A stretch of 64,000 bases of DNA from an uncultured Pseudomonadota bacterium. GTDB lineage: Bacteria > Myxococcota_A > Polyangia > Nannocystales > Nannocystaceae. The position numbers and the translations under genes were made by a program. Shown here piece by piece: positions 17,366 through 25,781 of the stretch (the stretch's first letter is position 1; every line of letters begins with the position of its first letter). The notes beneath the pieces were generated by a model. It was not told where the DNA came from, did no database searches, and saw nothing but the letters and a program-made list of their open reading frames with translations. The stretch is taken from the NCBI GenBank assembly GCA_913061055.1, contig CAJXVA010000003.1, positions 1 through 64,000 on the forward strand, read 5' to 3'.

Positions 17366-17923
17366 ATGAACCCGAGTGCCGTCTCGACTTCCGCTCGTTG
17401 GTTGACCCTGGCCGCGTTGACGTTGCTGTCGGCGTGCGAGCCCGGAAGTTCGGGAACGAGCGTGGAAGGGCCCACGTTCACCCTGGATGCCCAGACGCCC
17501 GTTGCGGCGTTCGAGGTCACTCTGTGCATGGAGGGGCCCGAGGTCAAGAACACACAGCCAAAGGCCACGATCTACGCAAGTTGGGTTGCTCCGTCCGGTG
17601 CGGCGGTCATCGTGACCGCCGAGAACCTGGATGCAGTCGCTGACCCTGACGACGACGACAACCCGTACTTCGATGAGGAAGACGAGCCCGGCCCCGAAGG
17701 CAGCCTGAGCGTCGAGGTCGATACCGACGACGGGCCTTGGGAAGGGCGAAGTGGTCAGCGGTGTCAGCGAGCGCAGGTCATTCAGTTCGACGCACCCGAC
17801 CTGGCCCAAGGCGAGTCGGTCGAGCTCACTTGGTCGGCCAGGTTCGGCGGCAACTTCTACAGCGGAGCCTACGGTGACCCGCTGGAGGACGAGCACTGGA
17901 TCGTCAACATCCAGCGCCTGTAG
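17366..17923 (+). CDS. secreted lipoprotein, function unknown
   Basis: Encodes 185 residues from the ATG at 17366; signal ends TLLSAC. There is no long linker. The mature part looks like a single beta-sandwich: TFTLDAQTPVAAFEVTLCME, YASWVAPSGAAVIVTAENL, an acidic loop (DPDDDDNPYFDEEDEPGPEG), and a closing ESVELTWSARFGGNFYSGAY. Two Cys could pair. No family recognised. The acidic loop might bind Ca2+, which is only a guess. It lies 130 bp after the glycine-rich-domain gene on the same strand. Confidence 0.75.
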   Translation: MNPSAVSTSARWLTLAALTLLSACEPGSSGTSVEGPTFTLDAQTPVAAFEVTLCMEGPEVKNTQPKATIYASWVAPSGAAVIVTAENLDAVADPDDDDNPYFDEEDEPGPEGSLSVEVDTDDGPWEGRSGQRCQRAQVIQFDAPDLAQGESVELTWSARFGGNFYSGAYGDPLEDEHWIVNIQRL

Positions 17924-17929
17924 TCGGGC

Positions 17930-18097
17930 TCAGTCGCAGACCACGGGCACGTCTTCGAGGAGTACCGGCCCGAGCAAGGCGGTCACTCCGCCGAGCTCGA
18001 TCGAGCCGTACACCGTGAAGCGGTTGTCGGCTTGGCCGACCCTCTCCTTGGGCGTGGGCACCAATCTTTCGCGAAGCCCCGGATCCGACCTCGCCAT
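17930..18097 (-). pseudogene. 3' fragment of a minus-strand gene
   Basis: A minus frame ending at the TGA at 17930-17932 reads protein-like over its last 35 residues (QADNRFTVYGSIELGGVTAL, then LGPVLLEDVPVVCD). Upstream it loses quality and hits a stop at 18113-18115. I read it as the C-terminal tail of a lost, probably exported, beta-rich protein. It converges with the lipoprotein ending at 17923. Confidence 0.4.
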
Positions 18098-18491
18098 CGA
18101 AGCGCGGCGTCTTCACGCAGGCCTGGGCGCCACGGGGTTCGTGCACGGGCGCCGGGACGTGCAGAAGATCAATTTTCTGTACCACTCAGAGGCCGGCTAC
18201 ATGTTCGTGGAGGGTCCGGTTCACGGCCACTGGTTTCGATGTGGAACCGGGGTCGGAGCCGGGACCCCGCAGTTGCACGTCCGCTACGGCGTTGCGCTGC
18301 ACGCCGGGCGCGGCCAAGGGGGCAACGTCGGACTGAGCCATGGCGCGGTGGTGGACATCGTCGGAGGATTGGTCGCGTTCGAGGTCGGGCAGCAACGGAT
18401 GAGGGGGGAGCCTCCGGGGCTCTACGCGCTGGCGACGACGAACCTGATCGCCGTCGCGTACCTCATCCGAACAACCGCCCGCCGACGGTAG
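18084..18491 (+). pseudogene. 3' part of a plus-strand gene lacking its start
   Basis: In the frame ending at the TAG at 18489-18491 about four fifths of the codons end in G or C and the residues look natural (INFLYHSEAGYMFVEGPVHG, ALHAGRGQGGNVGLSHGAVV, LYALATTNLIAVAYLI). There is no signal, ribosome site or convincing start, and the 5' part meets an opposite-strand fragment near 18050. This is probably a truncated gene of unknown family; a short intact gene with a GTG start cannot be excluded. Confidence 0.4.
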
Positions 18492-18513
18492 CCGTCCGCG
18501 TCCGGAGCTGGCC

Positions 18514-19590
18514 TCAGTTTCCGATACAGCCGGAGGGTCGCGGCGCGCACATGCCCTCGACACACATGCCCGAGCTGCACTCCGCGTTGCCGTCGCACAA
18601 TTCCCCATCGTCGACGGGAGCGGCGCACGTACCACCCGCGCAGAAGCCGATCTCGCACGGGGTGCCGGCCGAGCACGCCTCGCCGAGTCCGGCGGTCGAC
18701 GTACACACACCTCCGACGCAGGCCGTGAGGTATGGGCACCGCTGCGTGGCGCCGCAAGCATCGCCGAGGGTGACGAACGTGGGCCCCTCGCAGATGCCGT
18801 CGGCGCAGCCGGACCCGGCCATGCAGCGGTCGTCGGGGGTGCAGCGACCACCGTTGGCAACACGAGCGCGGCATACACCCGCATCGCAGAACCCCTCCGG
18901 ACCACAGGTCGTCTCCTCCGCGGTGCAGTCTTCCCCAGGCTCGAGCACCGTCTCGCACGTCCCGCAAAAGTCGAGGCCGATCGTGCACGCCGCCGAGGGC
19001 TCGCAGACGTAGTACTCGACGTCGAGGCCACAGCCCTCTCCTGCCCCTTGCGTACCCGACCACAACCCGCGGCAGGGCCCTGTCAGCTCGAAGATCTGCT
19101 CTTCACAAGCGACGGCGGCCAGATGCTCTTCGCACGCCAGCAACCCCTCGGGGCTCAGCGTCAGCAAGCCCGACGCTTCGAGTGCCACATACTGCGGCTC
19201 GAAGGTCGTGTTGCAAGACTCCAGAAACGGTTCGCGACACAGCTCCGCGGACGCGACATCCATCCGCCCGCAGCGGAGGTAGAAGTCGCAGAAGCTGTCG
19301 ACGATCGACTCGCAGTAGTCGGATGCCTGCGGGGGATCGGGGTCGGGCGAGGGAAGGTCGGGCAGGTCCCAGCCCGTCAACTCGCTCGATCCGTCTGCAC
19401 CTGACGAACTGGTCGATGCGGAGGACACCGAAGAGGACACCGTCGAAGATGTGACCGCCACCGCCGTGCCGGTGGAGGTTCCGCCCCCGGTGCTCGTCGA
19501 GTCGACCGTCTGCGATTCGGAGGGCCCGCAAGCGCTGCTCACGAGGAGAAGGATTGCGATCGCCTCACGCACGTCCGCGCAAGTTATCAC
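18514..19590 (-). CDS. large Cys-rich secreted lipoprotein
   Basis: Encodes 358 residues; signal ends AILLLVSSAC. A Ser/Thr/Gly linker covers about 22-72. Then comes a helical Cys domain (DYCESIVDSFCDFYLRCGRM, CREPFLESC, CEEHLAAVACEEQI), followed from about residue 185 by serial short Cys units (GEDCTAEETTCGPEGFCDAG, GGRCTPDDRCMAGSGC, GEACSAGTPCEIGFC, NAECSSGMCVEGMC). The serial part resembles Dickkopf-like Cys repeats common in myxobacterial surface proteins. The first domain is the usual partner of such repeats in this group. No enzyme motif; role unknown, probably binding or structural at the surface. Confidence 0.85.
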   Translation of the reverse strand: MITCADVREAIAILLLVSSACGPSESQTVDSTSTGGGTSTGTAVAVTSSTVSSSVSSASTSSSGADGSSELTGWDLPDLPSPDPDPPQASDYCESIVDSFCDFYLRCGRMDVASAELCREPFLESCNTTFEPQYVALEASGLLTLSPEGLLACEEHLAAVACEEQIFELTGPCRGLWSGTQGAGEGCGLDVEYYVCEPSAACTIGLDFCGTCETVLEPGEDCTAEETTCGPEGFCDAGVCRARVANGGRCTPDDRCMAGSGCADGICEGPTFVTLGDACGATQRCPYLTACVGGVCTSTAGLGEACSAGTPCEIGFCAGGTCAAPVDDGELCDGNAECSSGMCVEGMCAPRPSGCIGN

Positions 19591-19686
19591 GACCGGTGCA
19601 TGCCGCTCCGGGACTCGAGGGCCTCTCAGCGGCTCGAGTTGAGGAATCGATTGTGTTCGCCGAACCGGACTCCCTACACTCTGTGT

Positions 19687-20709
19687 GTGAGTAGGCTTCC
19701 GGCCATGGCAGCGCTGGTGCTTCTCGCCGGATGTGCGCGAGAAAACCCGCTCTACGCTCGGTCCGAATCCGAGTCTGGTTCGTCGTCGAACTCATCGGGT
19801 GTGACCCCTGATACGACCTCTTCCACCACGAACTCGAGCGTCAGCACAGGAGCATCCTCCGGCATGGTCAGCAGCACCACCACTGCGACGACGTCCTCCG
19901 ATGGCAGTACGTCCGGGGCGGACACGTCGGGTTCGAGCACCGGTTCCAAACGCTCTGACTGCGCGTACGGGGTCGATGGCGGTGTGGTGGCGCACTATCG
20001 GTTCGAAGACCCGGCGCAACTGTGGGTCGACGACGGCGGAAACTACGATGGGGAAGTCGCGTCAGGCGTACCTGCGTCCGTGCTCGGACCGGCCGGCTGC
20101 GGCACCGCGCTTGGGGCAACCGAAGGCATGGCCGGGAGGGTTCTCGATGCACCCGCCTTCGATCTGCCCGCCGGCTCGATCGATCTCTGGGTCCTCGCCC
20201 CCAATACCGAAGCACAGCTTCCCCTGCTCTCACGCGACGCCCAGGGTGCGGTGACCGAGCACGTGACGTTCTTCCTCACGAGCGTGACCAGCCCGGTCGG
20301 TGACCCCAGCGCTCGGCACCTCGTCGTTCGACACCAAAGCATGGGGACTGCGGCAGCGGTCTGCTCTGAGGATCCGCTCCCCCCGGATACCTGGGTGCAC
20401 GTCGCCTACAATTTCGGTCCGCCGAGGATGGAGCTCTACATCGACGGCGTCCTGCAGGGATCCCTGGACCAGCCCGATGTTCCCGGCGGCGGTATCCCTG
20501 CGTGCGACGGAAGAACCAACGATCCCGAGCTGGTCGCAGATCCACCGCCGTTCATCGGAGGCCTCGACACCGCCATGCCGTGGTTCATTGCTGGTAGCGC
20601 ACAAGGAGTAAAGAAGAGCCCGACTCAGTCACCGTCGACGTTCATGGACAACGGGGCGCTGGACGAGATCCGGATCAGCTCGGTCCGCCGCGACTTTGCA
20701 GATCTGTGA
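19687..20709 (+). CDS. LamG-like lipoprotein with NPLY motif (paralogue of the 1664 gene)
   Basis: Encodes 340 residues. I prefer the GTG at 19687 because it adds Ser-Arg before the hydrophobic core (VSRLPAMAALVLLAGC); the ATG at 19705 would leave no positive charge. The lipid Cys is followed by ARENPLYAR, mirroring AVPNPLYG in the 1664 gene. After a Ser/Thr linker comes a LamG/concanavalin-like domain: GVVAHYRFEDPAQLWVDDGG, AGSIDLWVLAP, TWVHVAYNFGPPRMELYIDG and the closing ALDEIRISSVRR. These are the standard strands of a LamG jelly roll. Surface binding of sugar or protein is the likely role. Confidence 0.85.
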   Translation: MSRLPAMAALVLLAGCARENPLYARSESESGSSSNSSGVTPDTTSSTTNSSVSTGASSGMVSSTTTATTSSDGSTSGADTSGSSTGSKRSDCAYGVDGGVVAHYRFEDPAQLWVDDGGNYDGEVASGVPASVLGPAGCGTALGATEGMAGRVLDAPAFDLPAGSIDLWVLAPNTEAQLPLLSRDAQGAVTEHVTFFLTSVTSPVGDPSARHLVVRHQSMGTAAAVCSEDPLPPDTWVHVAYNFGPPRMELYIDGVLQGSLDQPDVPGGGIPACDGRTNDPELVADPPPFIGGLDTAMPWFIAGSAQGVKKSPTQSPSTFMDNGALDEIRISSVRRDFADL

Positions 20710-20775
20710 CGTCTCCGGAAGCGGCGGAGTCGCTTGGAATCGATGCAACGGCGCGATCGGAGAGCGCGCACAACT

Positions 20776-21282
20776 TCACCCCGTGGTCGTACCCGAAGTC
20801 CGGCCAGTCCCGTCACTCTCTCCGGTATCGCTCCCGGTGGTCGTGCTGGTGGCGTCGGTCGGCGCGCAGAAGCCGGGCGTCGATTCGTCCGGCCGAACGC
20901 ACATGAACCCCTCGCAGCATCCCTCGTCGGACAAGCATTGCTTGGTCGGGTCGGACGAGTCCTGACAAGAAGCACACACCTTGACGTTCCATTGGCAGTG
21001 GCTGCAGCTCTCGTTCTGGATGCCCGTCTGCTGAAAGCAGAACAGCTCCTCGCCGCAGTCCGCGTCGTTCTGACACTCGCTTTGCGGGCACGGGCCGCAC
21101 TCGGGAGCCGTCGTCGAGCTGGTCGTCTCCACGGACCCGGAGGTCGTGGATTCACCCTCCCCTCCTGAGGACCCGCTGACGGTCCCAATCCCCACGTCGT
21201 CATTTTTCTCGGTGCCGCAGCCACCGACGGCCAGGCAGCCGATCAAGAAGAGCCTCGCGAATGCTCGGGGAACCGGTGGCAT
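20776..21282 (-). CDS. Cys-rich secreted lipoprotein, function unknown
   Basis: Encodes 168 residues from the ATG at 21282 (MPPVPRAFARLFLIGCLAVG, then GC); a TTG three codons upstream is an alternative. A Gly/Ser/Thr linker is followed by a compact Cys domain: CGPCPQSECQNDADCGEELF, CSHCQWNVKVCASC, CLSDEGCCEGFMC. Twelve or more Cys in about 75 residues indicate several disulfides. The C-terminus returns to a Thr/Gly/Ser tail. No family assigned. It lies downstream of and on the opposite strand to the LamG-like gene. Confidence 0.75.
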   Translation of the reverse strand: MPPVPRAFARLFLIGCLAVGGCGTEKNDDVGIGTVSGSSGGEGESTTSGSVETTSSTTAPECGPCPQSECQNDADCGEELFCFQQTGIQNESCSHCQWNVKVCASCQDSSDPTKQCLSDEGCCEGFMCVRPDESTPGFCAPTDATSTTTGSDTGESDGTGRTSGTTTG

Positions 21283-21318
21283 GCTCCTCAAGCTAGCAGA
21301 GTCTCCGCTTTCGCAATC

Positions 21319-23922
21319 CTAGGGCTCGAGTCTGCCCGGCTCGGGCTCAGCGCGCAGTCGGTCCAGGTGGCGGACGGCGGAGGCGCGGTCTGGATCCCGC
21401 AACGGGGCGTCGAGCGCAGACTCGAAGAACGCGATCGCTCGCCCGGGCTCGCCCTCCGCCTCCAGCAGCCGTGCTCGCGCCGTTTCGGCGGCAAATCGAT
21501 CGTGGTGCTCCAGCGGGTACGCACGGAAGATCTTGAGCGCGATGTTCAAGGACGTCCTGGCCTCTTCGAAACGACTCAGCTCGCGCAACGCGTTGGCCAT
21601 TTGGATTCGCAGCGAACCATGCTCATCGCTTTCGGGGCCTTCCACAGCGGAGAAAACCTCGGCGGACTCCCGAAGGTAGGGCAGCGCCTCCGCATGACGG
21701 CCCAGTCGGGACAGCGTCTCCCCAACGTTCGCCGTCGCCGTCGCGATGGACCGATGCGCATGAGGAAGCAACGCGCGCCGAATCGTCAGCGCTCGATGGA
21801 AGTGCGGCAGGCTCCCCTCGAGATCTCCGCTCATCGCCAAGACAGTCCCCAGGTTGTTGAGGGCCGTGGCAACTGCGCGATGGGTGTCTCCCCATGCCTC
21901 GGTCTGCACGGCGACCGCCCGTTCATAGATAGGTCGCGCCTCGTTCGTCCGCCCGCGCTCGTTGAGGATCTTGCCGTGCGTGTTGAGGGCCTGCCCCAAG
22001 CTTCGGAGGACTCCACTGTCCTCGGCATGGCGAACCCCCGCCTCAGCGGATTCGAGCGCGCGAGCTTCGTCGCCTTCGTGGTGGAAGGCCAAGGCCTCGA
22101 TCCGGGCGAACGCGGCCCGCTGCAAATCTGTTTCGAGTGAGGCCCGCGCAGATCGCAACCACCGATGCGCCTCCTCGGGGTCACGCTTCGCCGAGCCCTT
22201 CGCCAGTCGCATGGCCAGGTCCCTCGCGAGCTCGACACGCCCTGCTGCCTTGGCCGCGAAGTAGCTCTGCTCCCCCAGCACCCGGCCCTCCTCGCGGCGC
22301 CCGTTGGAGGTCAAAGCCAACGCACGACTTGCACGCGCGTCGAGGAGCAGGTCCGGCTCTCCAAGTTCGGTCGCCGTCGCGAGCGCGCCTTCGGTGCAGT
22401 CGAGTTCCCCGCGGGAGTCTCCCGTCGCACTGATCACGCTGCAACGTTCTAGGACCGCATAGGTCGCCTCGATCTGCGCCCTGAGGTTCGGGTCACTCGG
22501 ACGCTCAGGGAGTTCACCATCGGCCCCACACCGCTGGGGCTCCGGCAAACTCGCCACGGTGTCGAGCGCCCGCCCCACCGCCTCCCCCTCGACCGATCGC
22601 AGAGCGTCGACGACCGCCTCGAGTCGCCGCAGCTGCCGCGTGAGACACAACGAACGCGTGTCGAACACCTTCTCGGTCTGTGTCTCCTGTACGTAGGTCG
22701 CCTGACAGTTCTCGCGAGACGCCGCCGACCACCGCCCGGCCCAGTCGTCGACCCGGCGCTCCGCCAGGGCCCATGTCTTGGCAACGTGCGCACGCTCGAC
22801 CTTCCCGAACGCCGCATCGATCGCGGACCGCTCGACCTCGTTCCACGCCGCGTCCAGCCGGCTGGTGGCCTGCGCACACGGTGTTTCTCCCCCACCCAGA
22901 GCCCAGACCACGCCTCCCACCGCAACAGCCCCGACCGCGGGGAAGACCCACCACCTCCGGCGCTGGGGAGGCTCCAGAGCTTCGAGCAGCGCCTCCATGT
23001 TCGGCCATCGATCCTCTGCGGACGGCTGAAGCCCGCGTACCACCGCATCTGCGACGGCGGCCGCCCGGGCGTCTCCTGGGGGCGCCAGGGGCTGGACCCC
23101 ACACATCTGCTCGGCGATCTGGGCGACCACCGTGGACCCGGGAAACGGTGAACGGCCCCACAGCGCCTCATACAACGAAACACAGAAGGCAAACTGATCC
23201 GCCCCCGGCCCAACCTCGGCCAGGGCGAACTGCTCCGGAGCCATGTACTTCGGCGTGCCGTGCAGACGCCCGAGGTCGGTGAATGCCTCGGAAAGCGCCG
23301 ACTCGGAGGGGAGCACTACATCCGCCGCCGAGGCATCCGGGTCCGAGGAGCCGGTACGCCCGGCCTCGCGAGCCAGACCGAAGTCCATCACCCGCACCCC
23401 GTCCACGAGGCGCGCACCCTCATGGTCGGCGCAGATCATCACGTTCGCCGGCTTGAAATCGCAGTGAACGAGTTCGGCTCGATGCGCCGCCGCGAGACCG
23501 CGACCCGCCGCTTTGAAGACGGTGAGAATGTCCCGTGCGGACCGCGGCTCGGCATCCAGCCATTCCGCGAGGGTCACCCCTTCGATGCGCTCCATCGCAA
23601 TGAACGGGCGGCCGTTCACGACCCCAACGTCGTGGATGACGACGATGTTTGGGTGGTTCAGACGCGCCAACGCCTGGGCCTCCCGCTTCAGCCAGGTGTC
23701 ACCCTTCGCGTCCGCGCGGTGAAGGACCTTGATCGCAACCGGGCGGCCCAGTTCCGGATCCCGGGCGGACACCACCACCCCCATCCCACCGGAGCCGATC
23801 ACTTCTTCGATCTCGTAGCGACCCACGCGCGAACCCGGCTCGAGCCCGCGCGCTGGTTCGTACTCGCCATCGGCTCCCTCCGTGGCATCTGGGTCGAAAC
23901 CCGGCGTACGAGAACGATGCAC
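21319..23922 (-). CDS. Ser/Thr protein kinase with TPR region, HCD catalytic loop
   Basis: About 867 residues from a GTG at 23922. The frame is open to 24132, but an earlier start would overlap the divergent gene at 24026 and reads poorly. The kinase domain has IGSGGMGVV (42-50), Lys65 in VAIKV, Glu81 in REAQ, HCDFKPAN (153-160) and DFG (180-182). The Arg of the usual HRD is Cys, so it is a non-RD kinase, often independent of activation-loop phosphorylation. Residues about 322-345 form one membrane helix (VFPAVGAVAVGGVVWALGGG). The C-terminal half is helical, with TPRs from about residue 610. A Gln/Glu-rich segment links them. Same layout as the 12639 kinase; signal and substrates unknown. 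Confidence 0.92.
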   Translation of the reverse strand: MHRSRTPGFDPDATEGADGEYEPARGLEPGSRVGRYEIEEVIGSGGMGVVVSARDPELGRPVAIKVLHRADAKGDTWLKREAQALARLNHPNIVVIHDVGVVNGRPFIAMERIEGVTLAEWLDAEPRSARDILTVFKAAGRGLAAAHRAELVHCDFKPANVMICADHEGARLVDGVRVMDFGLAREAGRTGSSDPDASAADVVLPSESALSEAFTDLGRLHGTPKYMAPEQFALAEVGPGADQFAFCVSLYEALWGRSPFPGSTVVAQIAEQMCGVQPLAPPGDARAAAVADAVVRGLQPSAEDRWPNMEALLEALEPPQRRRWWVFPAVGAVAVGGVVWALGGGETPCAQATSRLDAAWNEVERSAIDAAFGKVERAHVAKTWALAERRVDDWAGRWSAASRENCQATYVQETQTEKVFDTRSLCLTRQLRRLEAVVDALRSVEGEAVGRALDTVASLPEPQRCGADGELPERPSDPNLRAQIEATYAVLERCSVISATGDSRGELDCTEGALATATELGEPDLLLDARASRALALTSNGRREEGRVLGEQSYFAAKAAGRVELARDLAMRLAKGSAKRDPEEAHRWLRSARASLETDLQRAAFARIEALAFHHEGDEARALESAEAGVRHAEDSGVLRSLGQALNTHGKILNERGRTNEARPIYERAVAVQTEAWGDTHRAVATALNNLGTVLAMSGDLEGSLPHFHRALTIRRALLPHAHRSIATATANVGETLSRLGRHAEALPYLRESAEVFSAVEGPESDEHGSLRIQMANALRELSRFEEARTSLNIALKIFRAYPLEHHDRFAAETARARLLEAEGEPGRAIAFFESALDAPLRDPDRASAVRHLDRLRAEPEPGRLEP

Positions 23923-24025
23923 CGACGGCAGTCTACGAAAGTCGGGGCTGCCGTGGGGCAGGGAACCCCGCCTCTCAGCAGGCGCGGGCCTGCAACCGAG
24001 CGCCCAGACCACCGTCCACATCTCG

Positions 24026-25621
24026 ATGAACGGGAACACCCTCGCCCTGGCCCTTTGTATGGCGACTGCCGGCTTGGGGTGTTCCGCGAACCCGGGCGAG
24101 AGCGGCGAGATGGACCCAGAGCAAGCGCCCACAGCATCCTCAGGCGCGACATCTGGCGCAGGGAGCGAGAGCGGCGAGGCCGAAGGGGGAACTCATGGCG
24201 GCAACGACGAGACCGGCAACGCCACCTCCGATCCCACAGCGGGACCTCCGGCATGTTCGGCGGTGGGTTTCTCCAACGCTGAGTTGGCGTGGGCGCTCCC
24301 GCAGGTCCAGGGAGGCCCGGGATTTCGCAACCTCGGCGGCGTCGACGATTGCGGTGGCGTGGTCGGCGGCTTCCGCTACACCACGACCGACCTCACAGGA
24401 GACGGCTCCCCCGACCTCATCCTGACCTATCTGTGCGACACCAACGACACGGGCAATTCCTCCTGGTTGGTGTTTGAGAGTACCGGCAGCGGATTTCCCG
24501 AAAACCCGACCTCCTGGTCCCTTCCCCAGATTCAGGGGAGTCCGGGCTTTCGGGATTTCTCCGGAGTGGGTGACTGCGCAGGGGTCGTCAACGGTTTCCG
24601 CTACTCCACGACCGACCTCACTGGGGACGGCCTCCCGGACCTCGTCCTCACCTATCTGTGCGACACCAACGGCACGGGTGACGAATCGTGGCTCGTCTAC
24701 GAAAACACCGGAAGCGGCTTCTCCAACAACGCGACCACGTGGTCGCTGCCTCAAATTCAGGGCGGCCCTGGTTTCCGCAACCTCAGCGGAGTCGGTGACT
24801 GCGGCGGGGTCGCCAACGGATTCCGCTACTCGACCGCGGACCTCACGGGCGACGGCCTGCCGGACATGGTCCTCACCTATCTGTGCGACACCAACGACAC
24901 CGGTGATGCCTCGTGGGTCGTCTACGAGAACACCGGAAGCGGCTTCTCCAACAGCGCGATCACCTGGTCACTCCCGCAGATCCAAGGGAGCCCGGGGTTC
25001 CGCGATATCAGCGGTACGGGTGACTGCGGCGGGATCGTCAACGGCTTTCGGTACTCCACTTCGGACCTCACCGGTGACGCTTTGCCCGACCTCGTCCTCA
25101 CCTACCTTTGCGACACGAACGGTACCGGAGACGACTCTTGGCTGGTCTACGAGAACAACGGAAGCGGCTTCTCGAACAGCGCGACCACTTGGGCACTTCC
25201 GCAGATCCAAGGAAGCCCCGGCTTTCGAAATCTTGGCGGCGTGGGCGACTGTGGCGGGGTCGTCAACGGCTTCCGGTACTCCGTCAGCGACTTGACGAGC
25301 GACGGCTTGCCCGACCTCGTTCTCACATACCTCTGCGACACCAACGACACCGGTGACGAGTCGTGGCTCGTCTACGAAAACACCGGTGACGGCTTCTCCG
25401 GGGGTGCTTCGACGTGGTCGCTGCCGCAGATCCAAGGCGGGCCCGGCTTCCGCGACATCGGAGGCGTGGGTGACTGCGGTGGCGTGGTGAACGGGTTCCG
25501 CTACGCAACCACCGACCTCACCAGTGATGGGCTACCCGACCTCGTGCTCACCTATCTCTGCGACACGAACGGCACGGGTGAGGAGTCTTGGCTCGTCTAC
25601 GAAGGCGTCTGCGCACCGTGA
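24026..25621 (+). CDS. lipoprotein made of six 75-residue FG-GAP-like repeats
   Basis: Encodes 531 residues from the ATG at 24026 (signal MNGNTLALALCMATAGLGC). After a Gly/Ser/Glu linker and ACSAVGFSNAELAW, the rest is six copies of a 75-residue unit without any insertion or deletion. Each unit contains LPQIQG.PGFR, GDCGGVVNGFRYST, the Ca-binding-type loop DLTGDGLPDLVLTYLCD and SWLVYENTGSGFSN. The unit resembles one blade of an FG-GAP/VCBS propeller, with two Cys per unit that may pair. Six or seven blades would close a ring. Surface display and ligand binding are likely; no enzyme motif. It is divergent from the HCD-type kinase, with 103 bp between starts. Confidence 0.85.
   Translation: MNGNTLALALCMATAGLGCSANPGESGEMDPEQAPTASSGATSGAGSESGEAEGGTHGGNDETGNATSDPTAGPPACSAVGFSNAELAWALPQVQGGPGFRNLGGVDDCGGVVGGFRYTTTDLTGDGSPDLILTYLCDTNDTGNSSWLVFESTGSGFPENPTSWSLPQIQGSPGFRDFSGVGDCAGVVNGFRYSTTDLTGDGLPDLVLTYLCDTNGTGDESWLVYENTGSGFSNNATTWSLPQIQGGPGFRNLSGVGDCGGVANGFRYSTADLTGDGLPDMVLTYLCDTNDTGDASWVVYENTGSGFSNSAITWSLPQIQGSPGFRDISGTGDCGGIVNGFRYSTSDLTGDALPDLVLTYLCDTNGTGDDSWLVYENNGSGFSNSATTWALPQIQGSPGFRNLGGVGDCGGVVNGFRYSVSDLTSDGLPDLVLTYLCDTNDTGDESWLVYENTGDGFSGGASTWSLPQIQGGPGFRDIGGVGDCGGVVNGFRYATTDLTSDGLPDLVLTYLCDTNGTGEESWLVYEGVCAP
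24293..25618 (+). repeat. six tandem 225-bp repeats, coding
   Basis: Units start at 24293, 24518, 24743, 24968, 25193 and 25418, each exactly 225 bp until the last, which ends at the gene's stop. Similarity between units is high at both DNA and protein level, with many synonymous differences. This indicates amplification followed by drift, or homogenisation by recombination. Confidence 0.92.
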
Positions 25622-25781
25622 TCGGCGCGCCCTCGAACCGGAACGAGCATCCCTCGCGAGAGGTCCAACGACCCCTGACCCGCGGTGCGTCTCCCAGACA
25701 CGGATGTCGTGCGAGAAGCCCCATCGGCAACCCAAGGCCGTGGAATCACGTGTTGGTTCCGGCGTTGCACTCGGTGCCCCC

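Noticed and set aside
15844-17568. Long minus-strand open frame of 574 codons
   Set aside because: Antisense to the glycine-rich-domain lipoprotein; composition is Ala/Arg/Val-rich with no signal or domain. High-GC genes often leave such open antisense frames.
24293-25618. Regular 225-bp periodicity considered as a CRISPR or satellite array
   Set aside because: Units are in frame inside one long gene, encode a folded repeat, and there are no short identical repeats with unique spacers.
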